Shown: positions 43,634 to 45,000 of the stretch, piece after piece
Numbering within the stretch: the stretch's first letter is position 1
Layout of the letters: each line of letters begins with the position of its first letter
Source: Chondrilla cf. caribensis
Taxonomy: Eukaryota; Porifera; Demospongiae; Chondrillida; Chondrillidae
Assembly: GCA_964020155.1 (NCBI GenBank)
Contig: OZ026556.1
Span: 1,205,001 to 1,250,000 of the forward strand
Length of the DNA: 45,000 nt
Direction: 5' to 3'
Notes under the pieces: generated by a model
Told to the model about the DNA's origin: nothing
Databases searched by the model: none
Seen by the model: the letters and a program-made list of their open reading frames with translations, nothing else
Position numbers and translations under genes: made by a program

Positions 43634-45000
43634 TGCACGCGCGCGTGTGTGTAGTGTACATCCATCCACACATTTATATATTTACAATATAATTCATTTT
43701 TGCAATATCCATGTTTATGTATGTATATGTGCTCACTCATGTTTGTGTGTTCTGATTCTTATTTTATCAGCTTCTTTGGTATGGTCAGAGAAAAGCACTG
43801 ACAGTGTGCCAGTGAAACATTCTCACTCCTTGGCCTCCACAGTGAAGAAAAGTAACTCTGAAGTGACCTCTAATTCAGTGGCTGTTATTGGGAGAACAGA
43901 GGATTTATCCATAAGACATGCTTTAACAAGCCCACTTGATGCACCACAGCCTCCAAATTCACCAAGTGTGTCTGAGTGGTCCAGGTCATCAGAGAGGAAC
44001 AGTGCAAATCCCTCCATCAAGCAGAGCCAAGAAAGTCTAAACACTGATTCTCAGGATGACGGTATTGTAATCGATCCTGAGGATACCACCAAACCGACTA
44101 CACAGGATCCTACTCTCGCTCTCATTGAGCAAAATCATCTGCAGACTCGCAGTGAAAAAGGTACATATCAAACATGACTTTTATCAGTAGTTTACATACA
44201 TACAAGATTACTACTACTTCCATTTACAGTTCTGACCCAAATGTGCTGGATCCCCTTTGGGATACACACTTTCAAAGTCCTTCCTCAAGGTGGTTCGTTC
44301 CATTTGGGGAAGTCTGGTACCACATCATATGGATGGGGATCAGCTGGTTTCATTCAAGTCCCAGAAGATGCCTTCACAACTACAAGCTTAGATGTTCACT
44401 GTGCCTTGATAGTGCACGGTCCTTTCTCCCTTCCTGACGGCTATCAGTTTGCCAGTCCTGTGGTCTACCTCACATTCGACACAACTAACACGACAAAGCC
44501 CATCACCTTGCACCTCCCTCACTGGTGTAAGAACGACCAGGAAGATCAGACTGATGACAACCTCATGTTTGTCATGGCACCGCACAGCCTTGGAGAAGGA
44601 GAGAAATCCTATCAGTTTCAGCCATTTGAAGGTGGACGATTCCTCATTCATGATGGAATTCTGTCCATCACTGGCCACAATAGCCTGTTTGCCGTAGCAT
44701 TCAAAAACACCGGGAAGTCCCATTATCATGCAACGTATTTGAGCAAGCATGATGAAGAAAAGGGTCATATTTGGAATGACGTTGTCTTCACGTATGCTCA
44801 TCCAATTTGGCAACAGGTTAGAAATTCCCATGCAATATGTGAACAAATGTCATTACATCTTAAAAACAGAGTACTGCAGTAGCCAATACATTTATACAGT
44901 GTGTGTACATTCCATACTCACAACACTACAATACTTCGAAGATGCTCTTTATAAAATAAGTGCTTTTGTGCAGAGGTCCGACTGTAGTCATGATTTTCAA
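36807..45000 (+). CDS. DRC-6: paralogue with ZU5-like C-terminus (3' end outside window)
   Basis: Exons: 36807-37230, 37388-37503, 38754-39197, 39400-41011, 41082-41667, 41950-42340, 42494-42767, 43771-44160, 44230-44816, and probably 44974 onward (acceptor at 44971-44973, open to the edge). Aa 1-1282 follow DRC-5: alpha/beta domain, PDZ-like pair, Roc-like and COR-like region, DEATH-like. The CARD exon is absent. Instead exon 8 adds a Ser/Thr/Pro-rich, probably disordered linker of 130 aa, and exon 9 (aa 1413-1608) holds a ZU5-like domain (GGSFHLGKSG, GFIQVPEDAF, SPVVYLTF, ITLHLPHW). ZU5 next to DEATH recalls PIDD1, UNC5 and ankyrins (family knowledge), although there ZU5 precedes DEATH. Exon 6 diverges abruptly from DRC-4 and DRC-5 after the shared RRQIA. 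Intron 7 carries a 750-bp inverted-repeat insertion. Confidence 0.8.
42795..43544. mobile_element. Terminal-inverted-repeat insertion in DRC-6 intron 7
   Basis: Intron 7 is 338 bp in DRC-4 and DRC-5 but about 1 kb here. The extra block begins CCCTTAGTACTGGGACTGG and ends CCAGTCCTGGTATTTAGGG, imperfect inverses of each other. Sequence homologous to the paralogues' intron (a 'gtagtgtacatccatccacaca' stretch) resumes at 43651. An open frame at 43103-43495 lies inside; I do not recognise its product. The CCCT start recalls piggyBac-type ends, but no TTAA target is seen. Confidence 0.6.
43567..43633. repeat. (GT)n microsatellite, DRC-6 intron 7
   Basis: GT run between the inverted-repeat insertion and the intron part shared with the paralogues. 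Confidence 0.93.

Overview
The window is eukaryotic and almost certainly from an early-branching animal. Every gene is interrupted by phase-consistent GT..AG introns, and the domains are metazoan signalling modules (receptor tyrosine kinase, PDZ, Roc/COR, DEATH, CARD, ZU5). A demosponge of the Amphimedon type is my best guess, because tandem arrays of short-ectodomain receptor tyrosine kinases (RTKs) are typical there. That assignment is inference from gene content. All six genes lie on the + strand, and introns and spacers are loaded with CA/GT microsatellites, minisatellites and short inverted-repeat elements.

Region 1 (1-21.9 kb) is a tandem array of three paralogous RTK genes. RTK-1 is cut by the left edge (4-2731). 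RTK-2 (3332-10994, 16 exons, 608 aa) and RTK-3 (11886-21886, 16 exons, 666 aa) are complete. The last seven exons, which encode the kinase, have identical lengths in all three (214, 68, 142, 93, 114, 107 and 64 nt). The signal-peptide exon and the membrane-spanning exon also keep their lengths. The small extracellular region and the cytoplasmic tyrosine-motif segment have diverged strongly, so one catalytic module sits behind different input and output modules.

Region 2 (22.3-45 kb) is a tandem array of three very large multidomain genes, called here DRC-4, DRC-5 and DRC-6. Each reads: an N-terminal alpha/beta domain of unknown family (vaguely TIR-like), two PDZ-like domains joined by a polyproline linker, a degenerate Roc-like (pseudo-GTPase) plus COR-like region, and a DEATH-like domain. 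DRC-4 (1309 aa) and DRC-5 (1380 aa) end in a CARD-like domain. DRC-6 instead runs on into a Ser-rich linker and a ZU5-like domain and leaves the window. This looks like a family of death-fold signalling scaffolds or innate-immune or apoptosis adaptors with interchangeable C-termini. The domain calls come from reading motifs, not from a search.

The two copies of a 7.2-kb segment (about 27.35-34.55 and 34.55-41.77 kb) are nearly identical. Diagnostic differences show that DRC-5 is a hybrid: it matches DRC-6 up to 34544 and DRC-4 from 34576 onward. That is the product expected from unequal crossing-over in intron 5 of an ancestral DRC-4/DRC-6 pair. A haplotype-duplication assembly artefact must be excluded.

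Mobile and repeat content includes a MITE family with CAGTGGAACCTC-type ends (three copies), a related pogo/Tigger-like element, a hAT-like element with CAGGG ends, a long hairpin, a 750-bp terminal-inverted-repeat insertion in DRC-6 intron 7, and three minisatellites. I see no tRNA, rRNA or CRISPR.
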